Shown here: one piece after another, positions 53,974 to 62,802 of the stretch
Numbering within the stretch: position 1 is the first letter of the stretch
Layout of the letters: every line of letters starts with the position of its first letter
NCBI RefSeq assembly: GCF_004761865.1
Contig: NZ_SJDM01000002.1
Coordinates: forward strand, 290,522 to 354,521
DNA from: Crenalkalicoccus roseus
GTDB lineage: Bacteria > Pseudomonadota > Alphaproteobacteria > Acetobacterales > Acetobacteraceae
DNA: 64,000 nucleotides
Direction of reading: 5' to 3'
The notes under the pieces: model-generated
The model's input: only the letters and a program-made list of their open reading frames with translations
Told to the model about the DNA's origin: nothing
The model's database searches: none
Position numbers and translations under genes: made by a program

Positions 53974-54071
53974 GAAGATGGGCGAGGGGCACGCCAGGGC
54001 GGCGCGGGAAAAGCGTCAGCGCGCGCCCATCTTCCGCGCGGATCGCCAGGGAAGGCTGGCGGATCGCCAGG
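53974..54071. promoter_or_regulatory. Divergent control region with long inverted and direct repeats
   Basis: GAAGATGGGCG (53974) and its exact reverse complement CGCCCATCTTC (54024) are spaced 50 bp centre to centre, and GCGGATCGCCAGG occurs twice in direct order (54038 and 54059), 21 bp apart. Both distances are near whole helical turns, as expected for an Lrp-type oligomer. It lies between the amidinohydrolase gene and the Lrp-type regulator gene. Confidence 0.55.
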
Positions 54072-54080
54072 AGGGCGGCC

Positions 54081-54509
54081 ATGGAGCTTGACGAGACCGA
54101 CCGGCGCCTGATCGCCCTGCTGCGCGACGACGCGCGCCGCCCCGCCTCGAGCCTCGCCGCCGCGCTCGGGGTCTCGCGCGGCACGGTGCAGAACCGCATC
54201 GCGCGGCTGCTGCGCGAGGGCGTGATCCAGGGCTTCACCATCCGCCTCGGCCCGGGCGCCGGCCGCGACGGGGTGCGCGCCATCATGGCGATCGAGATCC
54301 GCGGCCGCGCCACCGAGGCGGTGCTGCGGGCGCTGCGCGGCTTCCCCGAGGTGCGGACGCTGCACACCACCAACGGCCGCTGGGACGTGATCGCGGAACT
54401 CGAGGCCGGGAGTCTCGAGGCGTTCGACCGGGTGCTGAACCGCATCCGCATGCTGGAGGGCGTCGCCGCCACCGAGACCAGCCTGCTGCTCTCCACCCGG
54501 AAGGGATGA
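54081..54509 (+). CDS. Lrp/AsnC family transcriptional regulator
   Basis: 142 residues. MELDETDRRLIALLRDDARRPASSLAAALGVSRGTVQNRIARLLREGVIQGFTIRL (in parts) is the helix-turn-helix start of the family, and the RAM domain follows: VRAIMAIEIRGRATEAVLRALRGFPEVRTLHTTNGRWDVIAELEA. It probably senses arginine, ornithine or proline and controls the divergent amidinohydrolase-rocD operon and the downstream putA. Start at ATG 54081 (CAGGAGGGCGGCC upstream). The shared region holds paired repeats suited to Lrp-type binding. Confidence 0.9.
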   Translation: MELDETDRRLIALLRDDARRPASSLAAALGVSRGTVQNRIARLLREGVIQGFTIRLGPGAGRDGVRAIMAIEIRGRATEAVLRALRGFPEVRTLHTTNGRWDVIAELEAGSLEAFDRVLNRIRMLEGVAATETSLLLSTRKG

Positions 54510-54561
54510 CCGGGCCGGGGCGCGGGCCCATCTGGGGGAGGCACCGGCGCCGGAGGATGCC

Positions 54562-57500
54562 TTGCCCGAGACCCTCGCCGCTTCGGAGGACGACCGCGCC
54601 GCGCTGCGCCGCCTGCACCGGCTGGATGAGGCCGAGGCGCTGGCGCCGCTGCTCGCCGCCGCCGCCCTGCCGCCCGAGGCCGGGCAGCGGGTGCATAAGC
54701 GGGCGCTGGCGCTGGTCCGCCATGCCCGCGCGGCGGGGCGGCCGGGCGCCGACGTCTCCGCCTTCCTCGCCGAGTTCGGCCTCGATACCAGGGAGGGCGT
54801 GGCGCTGCTCTGCCTGGCCGAGGCGCTGCTGCGCATTCCCGACTCCGCCACCCAGGACGCGCTGATCGACGCGACGCTCGGCGAGGCCGACTGGCGGGCG
54901 CATCTCGGCCATGCCGACAGCCTGGCGGTCAACGCTTCCGCCTTCGCCTTCATGCTGAGCGGGCGGGTGCTGAACCTCGAGGAGCGGCGCGGCGTGCCCG
55001 CGGCCATCGCCCGCACCATCCGCCGCCTCGGCGAGCCGGTGATCCGCGCCGCGCTGCGCCGCGGCATGCGCGTGCTGGCGCGGCAGTTCGTCATGGGCCG
55101 CACCATCGAGGAGGCGCTGGAGCGCGCCGCGACCAACGAGGGGCGGCGCTGGCGCCACTCCTTCGACATGCTGGGCGAGGCGGCGCGCACCGCCGCCGAC
55201 GCCGCCCGCTACCTCGCCGCCTACCGCCACGCCATCGGTGCCGTGGGCCGCGCCGCGGCCGGGCGCGGGCCGGTGGAGGGGCCGGGCGTCTCGGTGAAGC
55301 TCTCCGCCCTGCACCCGCGCTTCGAGGCGCTGCAGGCGGAGCGCTGCGTGCCGGCGCTGATCGCCGCGCTCGGTGCGCTGGCGCGCGCGGCGAAGGAGCA
55401 GGACATCGGCCTGACCGTGGACGCCGAGGAGGCGGAGCGGCTGGAGATCACGCTCGACATCTTCGCCGCGCTCCGCGCCGACCCCGCACTCGCCGGCTGG
55501 GAGGGGCTCGGCCTCGCCATCCAGGCCTACCAGAAGCGGGCGCCGGCGGTGGTGGAGTGGGTGGCGGACCTCGCCCGCCGCACCGGCCACGCCATCCCGG
55601 CGCGGCTGGTGAAGGGCGCCTACTGGGACGCCGAGATCAAGCAGGCCCAGCTGCAGGGCCTGCCGGACTACCCCGTCTTCACGCGCAAGGCGGCGACCGA
55701 CGTCTCCTGGCTCGCCTGCGCGCGGCGGATGCTGGCGCTGCGCGGCCTGCTGCGCCCCGCCTTCGCCACCCACAACGCGCACAGCCTCGCCTACGTGCTG
55801 GAACTCGCCGGCGGGGAGGGGTTCGAGGCGCAGCGTCTGCACGGCATGGGCGAGGCGCTCTACGAGCAGGTGGTGGGGCGGGAGGCGCCAGTCCGGGTCT
55901 ATGCCCCGGTCGGCTCGCACGAGGACCTGCTGGCCTACCTGGTGCGCCGCCTGCTGGAGAACGGCGCCAACACCTCCTTCGTCCACCGCCTGCTCGATCC
56001 CGCCGTGTCGGAGGAGGCGATCGTCGCCGACCCGGTGGAGGCCGCGCGGCACGGCCCGCCGCGCCACCCGCGCATCCCGCTGCCGCGCGACCTGTTCCCC
56101 GACCGGCGCAATTCGGCGGGCCTCGACCTCGCCGATCCGGTGGTGCGGGAGGCGACGCTGCGCGCGGTGCGCGCGGCGGCGGGGCAGGCCTCGGGCGATC
56201 CCGCGCTGCGCGGGGGTGCGCTGCGCGAGGTGCGCAGCCCGGCGGACCGGGCGCTGCTGGTCGGCACGGTGTGGGAGGCGGGCGACGCCGATGTCGTGGC
56301 CGCGCTCGACGCCGCCTCCGCCGCCTGGCGCGGCTGGGACGCACGCGGCGGCGCGGCGCGGGCCGAGGTGCTGGAGCGCGCGGCCGGGCTGATCGAGTCG
56401 CACCGCGACGACTTCCTCGCCCTGCTGGCGCGCGAGGCCGGCAAGACCCTGGCCGACGGCGTGGCCGAGGTGCGCGAGGCGGCGGATTTCTGCCGCTGGT
56501 ACGCCGCCCGCGCGCGGGAGTGGTTCGGCGCCCCGCGCGAGCTGCCGGGCCCGACGGGGGAGCGCAACACCTGGGCGCTCGGCGGGCGCGGCGTCTTCGC
56601 CTGCATCAGCCCGTGGAACTTTCCCCTGGCGATCTTCGTCGGCCAGGTCGCCGCCGCGCTCGCCGCAGGCAACGCGGTGGCCGCCAAGCCGGCGGAGCAG
56701 ACGCCGCTCGTCGCCGCCCTCGCGGCGCGGCTGCTGCACGAGGCCGGGGTGCCGCGCGAGGTGCTGCACCTGCTGCCCGGGGACGGCCCTTCGGTCGGGG
56801 CGCGGCTCGTTGCCGATCCGCGCGTCGCCGGCGTCGCCTTCACCGGCGGGACGGAGACGGCGCAGGCGATCGCGCGCAGCCTCGCCGCGCGCCCCGGCCC
56901 GCTGGTGCCGCTGATCGCCGAGACCGGCGGCATCAACGCCATGGTGGTGGACAGCAGCGCGCTGCCCGAGCAGGTGGTGCAGGACGCGCTGACCTCCGCC
57001 TTCGGCTCGGCCGGGCAGCGCTGCTCGGCGCTGCGCCTGCTCTGCCTGCAGGAGGAGATCGCGGACCGCGTGCTGGAGATGCTGGCCGGCGCGGCGGCGG
57101 AGCTCCGCCTCGGCGACCCGCTCGACCCCGCGACCGACATCGGCCCGGTGATCGAGGAGGCGGCGCGGGAGGGGCTGGAGGCGTGGTGCCGCGGCCTCGG
57201 CACGGCGCCGCTGTTCCAGGTGCCGCTGCCGCCCGGCCTCGAGCGCGGCTGCTTCTTCGCCCCGCGCGCCTATGCGCTGCCCTCCGCGCGGGCGCTGACG
57301 CGGGAGGTGTTCGGGCCGGTGCTGCACGTGGTGCGCTGGCCGGGCGGCGGGCTCGACGCGCTGCTCGACGACATCGCCGCCCACGGCTTCGCCCTGACGC
57401 TCGGCGTGCACAGCCGCATCGAGGCGGTGCAGCGCCACGTCGTGGAGCGGCTGCGCGTCGGCAACGCCTATGTCAACCGCAACCAGATCGGCGCCGTGGT

Positions 57501-57663
57501 GGGGGTGCAGCCCTTCGGCGGCCACGGCCTGTCCGGCACCGGGCCGAAGGCCGGCGGGCCGGTGACGCTGATCCGCTTCGCCACCGAGCTTTCGGTCAGC
57601 GTCAACACCGCGGCCGCGGGCGGCAACGCCTCGCTGCTGGCGATGGACACGGGCGGCGTGTAG
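54562..57663 (+). CDS. putA: Bifunctional proline dehydrogenase / P5C dehydrogenase PutA
   Basis: 1033 residues, TTG start with CGGAGGATGCC upstream. Proline dehydrogenase part (about 60-430): MGRTIEEAL, SVKLSALHPRFE, VDAEEAERLEITLDIF, YQKRAPAVVEW and RLVKGAYWDAEIK around the flavin. Aldehyde dehydrogenase part (about 520-1010): CISPWNFPLAIFVGQ (Asn), ETGGINAMVVDSS (Glu, about 794) and GSAGQRCSALRL (Cys, about 817). It oxidises proline to glutamate through a channelled intermediate and can take P5C from ornithine. It lacks the ribbon-helix-helix DNA-binding start seen in E. coli PutA, so it is not a self-repressor. It follows the Lrp-type gene by 52 nt. Confidence 0.95.
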   Translation: MPETLAASEDDRAALRRLHRLDEAEALAPLLAAAALPPEAGQRVHKRALALVRHARAAGRPGADVSAFLAEFGLDTREGVALLCLAEALLRIPDSATQDALIDATLGEADWRAHLGHADSLAVNASAFAFMLSGRVLNLEERRGVPAAIARTIRRLGEPVIRAALRRGMRVLARQFVMGRTIEEALERAATNEGRRWRHSFDMLGEAARTAADAARYLAAYRHAIGAVGRAAAGRGPVEGPGVSVKLSALHPRFEALQAERCVPALIAALGALARAAKEQDIGLTVDAEEAERLEITLDIFAALRADPALAGWEGLGLAIQAYQKRAPAVVEWVADLARRTGHAIPARLVKGAYWDAEIKQAQLQGLPDYPVFTRKAATDVSWLACARRMLALRGLLRPAFATHNAHSLAYVLELAGGEGFEAQRLHGMGEALYEQVVGREAPVRVYAPVGSHEDLLAYLVRRLLENGANTSFVHRLLDPAVSEEAIVADPVEAARHGPPRHPRIPLPRDLFPDRRNSAGLDLADPVVREATLRAVRAAAGQASGDPALRGGALREVRSPADRALLVGTVWEAGDADVVAALDAASAAWRGWDARGGAARAEVLERAAGLIESHRDDFLALLAREAGKTLADGVAEVREAADFCRWYAARAREWFGAPRELPGPTGERNTWALGGRGVFACISPWNFPLAIFVGQVAAALAAGNAVAAKPAEQTPLVAALAARLLHEAGVPREVLHLLPGDGPSVGARLVADPRVAGVAFTGGTETAQAIARSLAARPGPLVPLIAETGGINAMVVDSSALPEQVVQDALTSAFGSAGQRCSALRLLCLQEEIADRVLEMLAGAAAELRLGDPLDPATDIGPVIEEAAREGLEAWCRGLGTAPLFQVPLPPGLERGCFFAPRAYALPSARALTREVFGPVLHVVRWPGGGLDALLDDIAAHGFALTLGVHSRIEAVQRHVVERLRVGNAYVNRNQIGAVVGVQPFGGHGLSGTGPKAGGPVTLIRFATELSVSVNTAAAGGNASLLAMDTGGV

Positions 57664-57672
57664 CGGGGCGCC

Positions 57673-58902
57673 CTATCCGGCGCGCACCAGCACGTGCCGC
57701 TTGCGCCCGAGCGAGAGCTTGGCCGCGCCGTCGCGCAGGTCCGCCGCCGTCACCTGCCGCAGCGGGTCGGTCACCGGCGCGTCGTTCAGGCGCACGCCGC
57801 TCTGCGCCACCAGGCGCCGCGCCTCGCCCTTGCTGGCCACCAGCCGCGCCGCCGCCAGCAGGTCCACCACCGCCGCGGGCAGGGCGGCGGTGATGGTGGG
57901 CAGGGTCTCCGCCGCCCCGCCCTCCTCGAAGGTGCGGCGCGCGGTCTCGGCGGCCGCCTCGGCCGCCTCGCGCCCGTGGCGCAGCGCCGTCGCCTCGGTG
58001 GCCAGCACCTTCTTCGCCTCGTTGATCTCGGCGCCGCGCAGCGCGGCGAGGCGGCGCACCTCGTCCATCGGCAGCTCGGTGAAGAGGGCGAGGAAGCGGC
58101 CGACATCGGCGTCGTCGGCGTTGCGCCAGAACTGCCAGTAGTCCCAGGGGGAGAGCCGGTCCGGGTTCAGCCACACCGCGCCCGCCGCGGTCTTGCCCAT
58201 CTTGGCGCCGGAGGCGGTGGTGAGCAGCGGCGTGGTCAGGCCGAAGGCCTCCGCCCCCTCCATGCGGCGCACCAGGTCGGCGCCCATGACGATGTTGCCC
58301 CACTGGTCGGAGCCGCCCATCTGCAGGATCACCCCGTGGCGGCGGTACAGCTCCAGGAAGTCGTAGGACTGGAGCAGCATGTAGTTGAACTCGAGGAAGG
58401 AGAGCGGCTGGTCTCGCTCCAGCCGGAGGCGCACGCTGTCCATGGTCAGCATGCGGTTGACCGAGAAGTGCCGCCCGATGTCGCGCAGGAAGGGGATGTA
58501 GCGCAGCCCGTCCAGCCACTCGGCGTTGTCGAGCATCAGCGCCCGGCCGGGGCCGAAGTCGAGGAAGGCGTCGAAGGTGCGGCGGATGCCGCGCTTGTTC
58601 GCCTCGATCGCCTCGTCGCTCAGGAGCTGGCGCGCCTCGTCCCGCCCCGAGGGGTCGCCCACCTTGGTCGTGCCGCCGCCGATCAGCGCCACCGGGCGGT
58701 GCCCGGTCCGCTGGAACAGGCGCAGCAGCATGATCGACAGCAGGTGGCCGACATGCAGGCTGTCCGCCGTGCAGTCGAAGCCGACATAGGCGGTGACGCG
58801 CCCCTGCCGCAGCCGGGCGTCCAGCGCCTCGGCGTCGGTGACCTGGTGGATGTAGCCGCGCTCCTGCGCCGCGTGGAGGAAGTCGCTCTTGGGGCCGCTC
58901 AT
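57673..58902 (-). CDS. tyrS: Tyrosyl-tRNA synthetase
   Basis: 409 residues. [19 protein letters not shown] contains the HIGH-like [56 protein letters not shown] and [14 protein letters not shown] with the KMSKS-type KMGKT follow. The C-terminal S4 domain ([13 protein letters not shown] preceded by [13 protein letters not shown]) binds tRNA. It charges tRNA-Tyr. Start ATG 58902; it is divergent from anmK 56 bp away, a frequent pairing in proteobacteria. Converges on putA with only 9 bp between stops. Confidence 0.97.
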   Translation of the reverse strand: MSGPKSDFLHAAQERGYIHQVTDAEALDARLRQGRVTAYVGFDCTADSLHVGHLLSIMLLRLFQRTGHRPVALIGGGTTKVGDPSGRDEARQLLSDEAIEANKRGIRRTFDAFLDFGPGRALMLDNAEWLDGLRYIPFLRDIGRHFSVNRMLTMDSVRLRLERDQPLSFLEFNYMLLQSYDFLELYRRHGVILQMGGSDQWGNIVMGADLVRRMEGAEAFGLTTPLLTTASGAKMGKTAAGAVWLNPDRLSPWDYWQFWRNADDADVGRFLALFTELPMDEVRRLAALRGAEINEAKKVLATEATALRHGREAAEAAAETARRTFEEGGAAETLPTITAALPAAVVDLLAAARLVASKGEARRLVAQSGVRLNDAPVTDPLRQVTAADLRDGAAKLSLGRKRHVLVRAG

Positions 58903-58958
58903 CGCGCGTCTCTGGGCTCTTGCCGGACCGGGGGGCGGACCCCTAGCACAGGGGCGGG

Positions 58959-60056
58959 ATGCTTAGAACCATCGGGCTGATGAGCGGCACCTCCCTCGAC
59001 GGCGTGGACGCCGCCTGGGTGGAGACGGACGGGGAGGCGATCGCCCGCGCCGGCCCGGCCCTGACCCTGCCCTACGAGCCCGGGCTGCGCCGCGACCTGC
59101 GGCGGCTCCTCGATCTCGCGCCCGGTCTCGCCCTGGACGACCCCTTCCTCGCCGACTGCGTGCGCCGCCTGACCGAGCGCCATGCCGAGGCGGTGGAGCG
59201 GCTGTGCCGGGTGGCGGGAGAGCGGCCCGACCTGCTCGGCTTCCATGGCCAGACCATCCTGCACCGCCCGCGGGAGGGCCGGACCTGGCAGGTGGGCGAC
59301 GCGGCGCTGCTCGCCCGCCTCACCGGCCTCGCGGTCGCGCACGATTTCCGCGGTGCCGACGTGGCGGCGGGCGGGCAGGGGGCACCCCTCGCGCCGGCGC
59401 TGCACGCCGCCCTGGCGCGGGACCTGCCGAAGCCGCTCGCCGTGCTGAATCTGGGCGGGGTCGGCAACGTCACCTGGATCGGGGAGGATGGGGAGCTGCT
59501 CGCCTTCGACACCGGCCCGGCCAACGGCCCGCTCGACGACTGGGCCCGCCGCCACACCGGCGCCGCCTGCGACGAGGACGGCGCGCTGGCCCTGGCGGGG
59601 CGGGCGGAGGCGGCCGTGCTGGCACGGCTGCTCGCCCACCCCTACCTCTCCGCCCCCCCGCCCAAGTCGCTGGACCGGCTGGAGTTCGGCCGCGCGCTCG
59701 CGGCGGCGGGGCTGGAGGCGCTGCCGGCCGCGGACGGCGCCGCCACCCTCGTGGCCTTCGCCGCCGGCTGCGTCGCCGCCGCCGCGCGCCACCTGCCGCG
59801 GCCGCCGCGGGAATGGCTCGTCACCGGGGGCGGGCGGCGCAACCCGGCGATGATGCGCGCCCTCGCCGGCGCCCTGGAGGGGCCGGTGCGGCCGGTGGAG
59901 GCGGTGGGATGGGACGGCGACGCGCTGGAGGCGCAGGCCTTCGGCCTGCTCGCCGCCCGGGTGGCGCGGGGCCTGCCGCTGACCTTCCCGGGCACCACCG
60001 GGGCGCCGCGGCCGCTGCCCGGCGGGCGGCTGCTGCCGGCCCCGGACGGCCGGTAG
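58959..60056 (+). CDS. anmK: Anhydro-N-acetylmuramic acid kinase
   Basis: 365 residues. [21 protein letters not shown] (from residue 4) is the ATP-binding and family signature. [44 protein letters not shown] and [14 protein letters not shown] are further AnmK blocks, with [12 protein letters not shown] near the end. It cleaves and phosphorylates 1,6-anhydro-MurNAc in peptidoglycan recycling. Divergent from tyrS. Cytoplasmic, no signal peptide. The gene runs to an unbroken stop with normal length. Confidence 0.95.
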   Translation: MLRTIGLMSGTSLDGVDAAWVETDGEAIARAGPALTLPYEPGLRRDLRRLLDLAPGLALDDPFLADCVRRLTERHAEAVERLCRVAGERPDLLGFHGQTILHRPREGRTWQVGDAALLARLTGLAVAHDFRGADVAAGGQGAPLAPALHAALARDLPKPLAVLNLGGVGNVTWIGEDGELLAFDTGPANGPLDDWARRHTGAACDEDGALALAGRAEAAVLARLLAHPYLSAPPPKSLDRLEFGRALAAAGLEALPAADGAATLVAFAAGCVAAAARHLPRPPREWLVTGGGRRNPAMMRALAGALEGPVRPVEAVGWDGDALEAQAFGLLAARVARGLPLTFPGTTGAPRPLPGGRLLPAPDGR

Positions 60057-60189
60057 GGGCGGGCGGCGGGCGGTTTGACACGCCGGCCCCGGGCCGCGAC
60101 ACCTCGGAGAGGCCGCGCCACGCCCCGGGCGGGGCGCCGCGCCGGCCGGTCCGCGAACCGGCCCGACCTTGGGAGAGAAAGCCAGAGCA

Positions 60190-61164
60190 ATGACCCGCAT
60201 CGCCCGCCGCACCGCCCTCGGCCTCGCCGCCGGTGCCCTCGCCGCCCCGGCCATCGGCCGCGCCCAGGGCCGCTTCCCGGAGCGGCCGATCCGCATCATC
60301 GTGCCCTGGCCCCCCGGCGGCTCCGCCGACGCCCAGATCCGCTCCCTGGCGGAGATCGCCGGGCGCAGCCTCGGCCAGAACATCATCGTCGAGAACCGCT
60401 CCGGCGCCTCCGGCACCATGGGGGCGATGCACCTCGTCCACCAGGCGCGGCCGGACGGCTACACGATCAGCCAGATGCACCTCTCCATCGTGCGCCGGCC
60501 CTTCATCGTGCGGAACCCGCCCTGGGATCCGGTGAACGACTTCACCCACATCATCGGTCTCGCCGGCTGGCTGTTCGGCATCGTGGTGAAGGCCGACAGC
60601 CCGATCCGCACCATGGACGACTATTGGGACTACGCGCGGAAGAACCCCGGGCGCCTCACCTACACCACCAGCGGCATCGCGACGACGCCGCACATCACCA
60701 TGGAGGATCTGGCGCGGCAGAAGGGGGTGGAACTGACCCACGTGCCCTACCGCTCCTCCAACGAGGCGGCGCTCGCCGTCGCGCAGGGCGAGGTGATGAG
60801 CACCGCCGACAGCTCCGCCTGGGCGCCGCTGGTGGATGGCGGGCGGCTGCGCGTGCTCTGCGTCTGGTCCGCCGAGCGCTCCCCGCGCTTCGCCGAGGCG
60901 CCGACGCTGCGCGAGCTCGGCATCGACATGGTGGTGACCTCTCCCTACGGCCTGTCGGGGCCGCGCGGGATGGACCCCGGCGTGGTGCGGATCCTGCACG
61001 ACGCGCTGCGCGACGCGCTGTTCGACCCGGCCAATGCCGCGGTGCGGGCGCAATTCGACATGCCGCTGGAATATTACAACACCGAGGACTATCAGGACTA
61101 CATCCGCCGCCGCGCCGCCTACGAGAAGGAAATGGCGGAGCGTCTGAACCTGCGGATCGACTGA
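60190..61164 (+). CDS. Bug/TctC-family solute-binding protein
   Basis: 324 residues. Signal MTRIARRTALGLAAGALAAPAIGRAQ has a twin-arginine-like RR. Mature start FPERPIRIIVPWPPGGSADAQIRSLAEIAGRSLGQNIIVENRSGASG (in parts) and THVPYRSSNEAALAVAQGEV (about residue 184) are family hallmarks. Lobe-two residues differ from the other two Bug genes of the window, so the ligand probably differs too. No transporter partner genes adjacent. It is 133 nt after anmK and is followed by a palindrome. Start chosen at ATG 60190; the in-frame upstream reading adds a non-signal stretch. Confidence 0.9.
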   Translation: MTRIARRTALGLAAGALAAPAIGRAQGRFPERPIRIIVPWPPGGSADAQIRSLAEIAGRSLGQNIIVENRSGASGTMGAMHLVHQARPDGYTISQMHLSIVRRPFIVRNPPWDPVNDFTHIIGLAGWLFGIVVKADSPIRTMDDYWDYARKNPGRLTYTTSGIATTPHITMEDLARQKGVELTHVPYRSSNEAALAVAQGEVMSTADSSAWAPLVDGGRLRVLCVWSAERSPRFAEAPTLRELGIDMVVTSPYGLSGPRGMDPGVVRILHDALRDALFDPANAAVRAQFDMPLEYYNTEDYQDYIRRRAAYEKEMAERLNLRID

Positions 61165-61210
61165 CCCGCGGGGGCGGCCCCGCCGCCGCCATACGGTTCC
61201 GTGAGATCCT

Positions 61211-61235
61211 GATCACGCGCTCACGGCGCGTGATC
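61211..61235. repeat. Palindrome between the Bug gene and dodecin
   Basis: Perfect 10-bp stem GATCACGCGC / GCGCGTGATC with TCACG loop, 46 nt after the stop codon. No T-run. Its GTGATC/GATCAC ends resemble the element at 6501-6528. Confidence 0.55.
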
Positions 61236-61299
61236 GGAGAGGGCTATCGTGCCCCTGCCGCCCGGGATCGGGCCGGGCCGGCAGCAATGGGAGGAACCC

Positions 61300-61503
61300 A
61301 TGGCCGTTGCCAGCGTGTCGAAAATCACCGCGGCGTCCACGCAGGGCTTCGATGCCGCGGTCCGCGAGGGGCTTGAGCGCGCGAGCCGGACGCTGCGCGG
61401 CATCACCGGCCTGCACGTCATCGAGCAGAAGGCGAGCGTGCAGAACGGCAAGATCGCCGAATACCGCGTGACCATGGAGGTTACCTTCATCCTCGAGGAC
61501 TGA
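61300..61503 (+). CDS. Dodecin family flavin-binding protein
   Basis: 67 residues. MAVASVSKITAASTQGFDAAVREGLERASRTLRGITGLHVIEQKASVQNGKIAEYRVTMEVTFILED (in parts) is a clear dodecin: one helix packed on a three-stranded sheet. Dodecins form hollow 12-mers that store or scavenge flavin. TGGGAGGAACCC precedes ATG 61300. A strong GC hairpin follows. It stands alone between the Bug gene and the second RND efflux operon. Confidence 0.92.
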   Translation: MAVASVSKITAASTQGFDAAVREGLERASRTLRGITGLHVIEQKASVQNGKIAEYRVTMEVTFILED

Positions 61504-61517
61504 GCCGAGCGCATCGG

Positions 61518-61554
61518 CGGGGCGGGGGCGGCCGGGAGCGGCCCCCGCCCCGTT
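61518..61554 (+). terminator. Strong hairpin after the dodecin gene
   Basis: Perfect 12-bp stem CGGGGCGGGGGC / GCCCCCGCCCCG with an 11-nt loop, followed by TTGCG. Probably terminates dodecin transcription and separates it from the efflux operon. Confidence 0.6.
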
Positions 61555-61593
61555 GCGTCGAGGGGGGGCGCGCGGAGCTGCGCGGCGAATTGC

Positions 61594-61607
61594 ACCGTCC
61601 GGACGGT
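61594..61607. promoter_or_regulatory. Perfect 14-bp palindrome, likely TetR-type operator
   Basis: ACCGTCCGGACGGT is exactly self-complementary and lies 100 bp before the second RND adaptor gene. Many TetR-family repressors of RND pumps bind sites of this pattern. The regulator gene is not in the window. Confidence 0.55.
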
Positions 61608-61707
61608 ATGGTAGGAGTGACGCGGCCGCCCGGCGCCGCATGCGCACCGGCGGCGGGCGGCGGCCCCTTCCGCGGCGTCGTCGCCCGTTGAGGATCGGCA
61701 GGGCGGG

Positions 61708-62802
61708 ATGGGGCGGATCAACACCAGGCTTCTGGTCTTTCTGGGCATTCTCCTGGCGGCCACGCTCTGGATCGGCAGCGGGGTCCTCTCGCGCCCGCCG
61801 CCCGCACCGCCGGTCCCGCACGAGCGCCGGCCGATGACGGTCGCCGCGAGCTGGAGCGAGGCGGTGCCGGTCGAGCGGATCCTCACCCTCTACGGGGATG
61901 TGGTGCCGAACCAGGTGGTGGTGGTCCGCGCGCAGACCGCCGGCCAGATCGAGGCGGTGGCCACCCGGCTCGGGGCGGAGGTGGCGCCGGGCGAGGTGCT
62001 GGCGCAGATCGCCCTCGGCGACCGCGAGGCGCGGCTGCGCCAGGCCGAGGCGCGGGTCGCGACCGCCGAGCGGGACTGGCGCGCGGCGCGCCAGCTCGCC
62101 GAGCAGGGGGTCGGAACCCGCGCCCGGGAGGAGGCCACGCTGGCCGAGTTCGAGGCCGCGCGCTCCCAGCTCGCCTCCATCCGCCACGAGATCGACAACA
62201 CGACCGTGCGCGCGCCGATCCTCGGCGTGGTCAACCGCCTGCTCGCCGAGGCGGGGGACTATGTCGGCGTCGGCGGCGAGGTGGCGGAGATCGTGGACAA
62301 CCACCCGCTCCGCGCGGTGGTGCAGGTGCCCCAGCACGCCATCGGCCGCGTCCGGGCGGGCGGCCCCGCCCGGGTGAGCCTGATCGGCCGCGAGCCCGTC
62401 CCCGGCACGGTCCGCTTCGTCGCGCCGCTCGCCGACGCCGCCACGCGCACCTTCCGCGTCGAGGTGGAGGTGCCGAACCCGGACCGGACGCTGCCCTCGG
62501 GCGTCAGCGCCGAGGTGGTGATCCCGACCGAGACGGTGCCGGCGCACCGCCTCTCCCCCGCCCTGGTCAGCCTCGACGCGCGGGGCGTGCCGGGCGTCCA
62601 TGCCGTGGACGAGGAGGGCATCGTGGTCTTCCACCCGCTGCAGCTCGTCCGCGCCGAGGCGGACGCGATCTGGGTGGCCGGGATGCCGGAGCGGATGCGG
62701 GTGATCACGGCGCGCCAGGGCTTCGTCACGCCCGGGCAGCGCGTGGAGGTGCGCGAGACCCCGCCCGGCTACTTCGTCCCCGCCGGGGAGCCTTCGCGGT
62801 GA
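61708..62802 (+). CDS. RND efflux periplasmic adaptor subunit (second system)
   Basis: 364 residues. Membrane anchor NTRLLVFLGILLAATLWIGSG at the start. PVERILTLYGDVVPNQVVVVRAQTAGQIEAVATRLGAEVAPGEVLAQI (in parts) is the first barrel and lipoyl part, followed by a short coiled-coil hairpin (about 110-155) and DNTTVRAPILGVVNRLLAEAGDYVGVGGEV as the second lipoyl half. The hairpin is shorter than in the adaptor at 19873, so the partner pump probably belongs to a different RND subgroup. Stop overlaps the pump gene (GTGA). Confidence 0.9.
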   Translation: MGRINTRLLVFLGILLAATLWIGSGVLSRPPPAPPVPHERRPMTVAASWSEAVPVERILTLYGDVVPNQVVVVRAQTAGQIEAVATRLGAEVAPGEVLAQIALGDREARLRQAEARVATAERDWRAARQLAEQGVGTRAREEATLAEFEAARSQLASIRHEIDNTTVRAPILGVVNRLLAEAGDYVGVGGEVAEIVDNHPLRAVVQVPQHAIGRVRAGGPARVSLIGREPVPGTVRFVAPLADAATRTFRVEVEVPNPDRTLPSGVSAEVVIPTETVPAHRLSPALVSLDARGVPGVHAVDEEGIVVFHPLQLVRAEADAIWVAGMPERMRVITARQGFVTPGQRVEVRETPPGYFVPAGEPSR

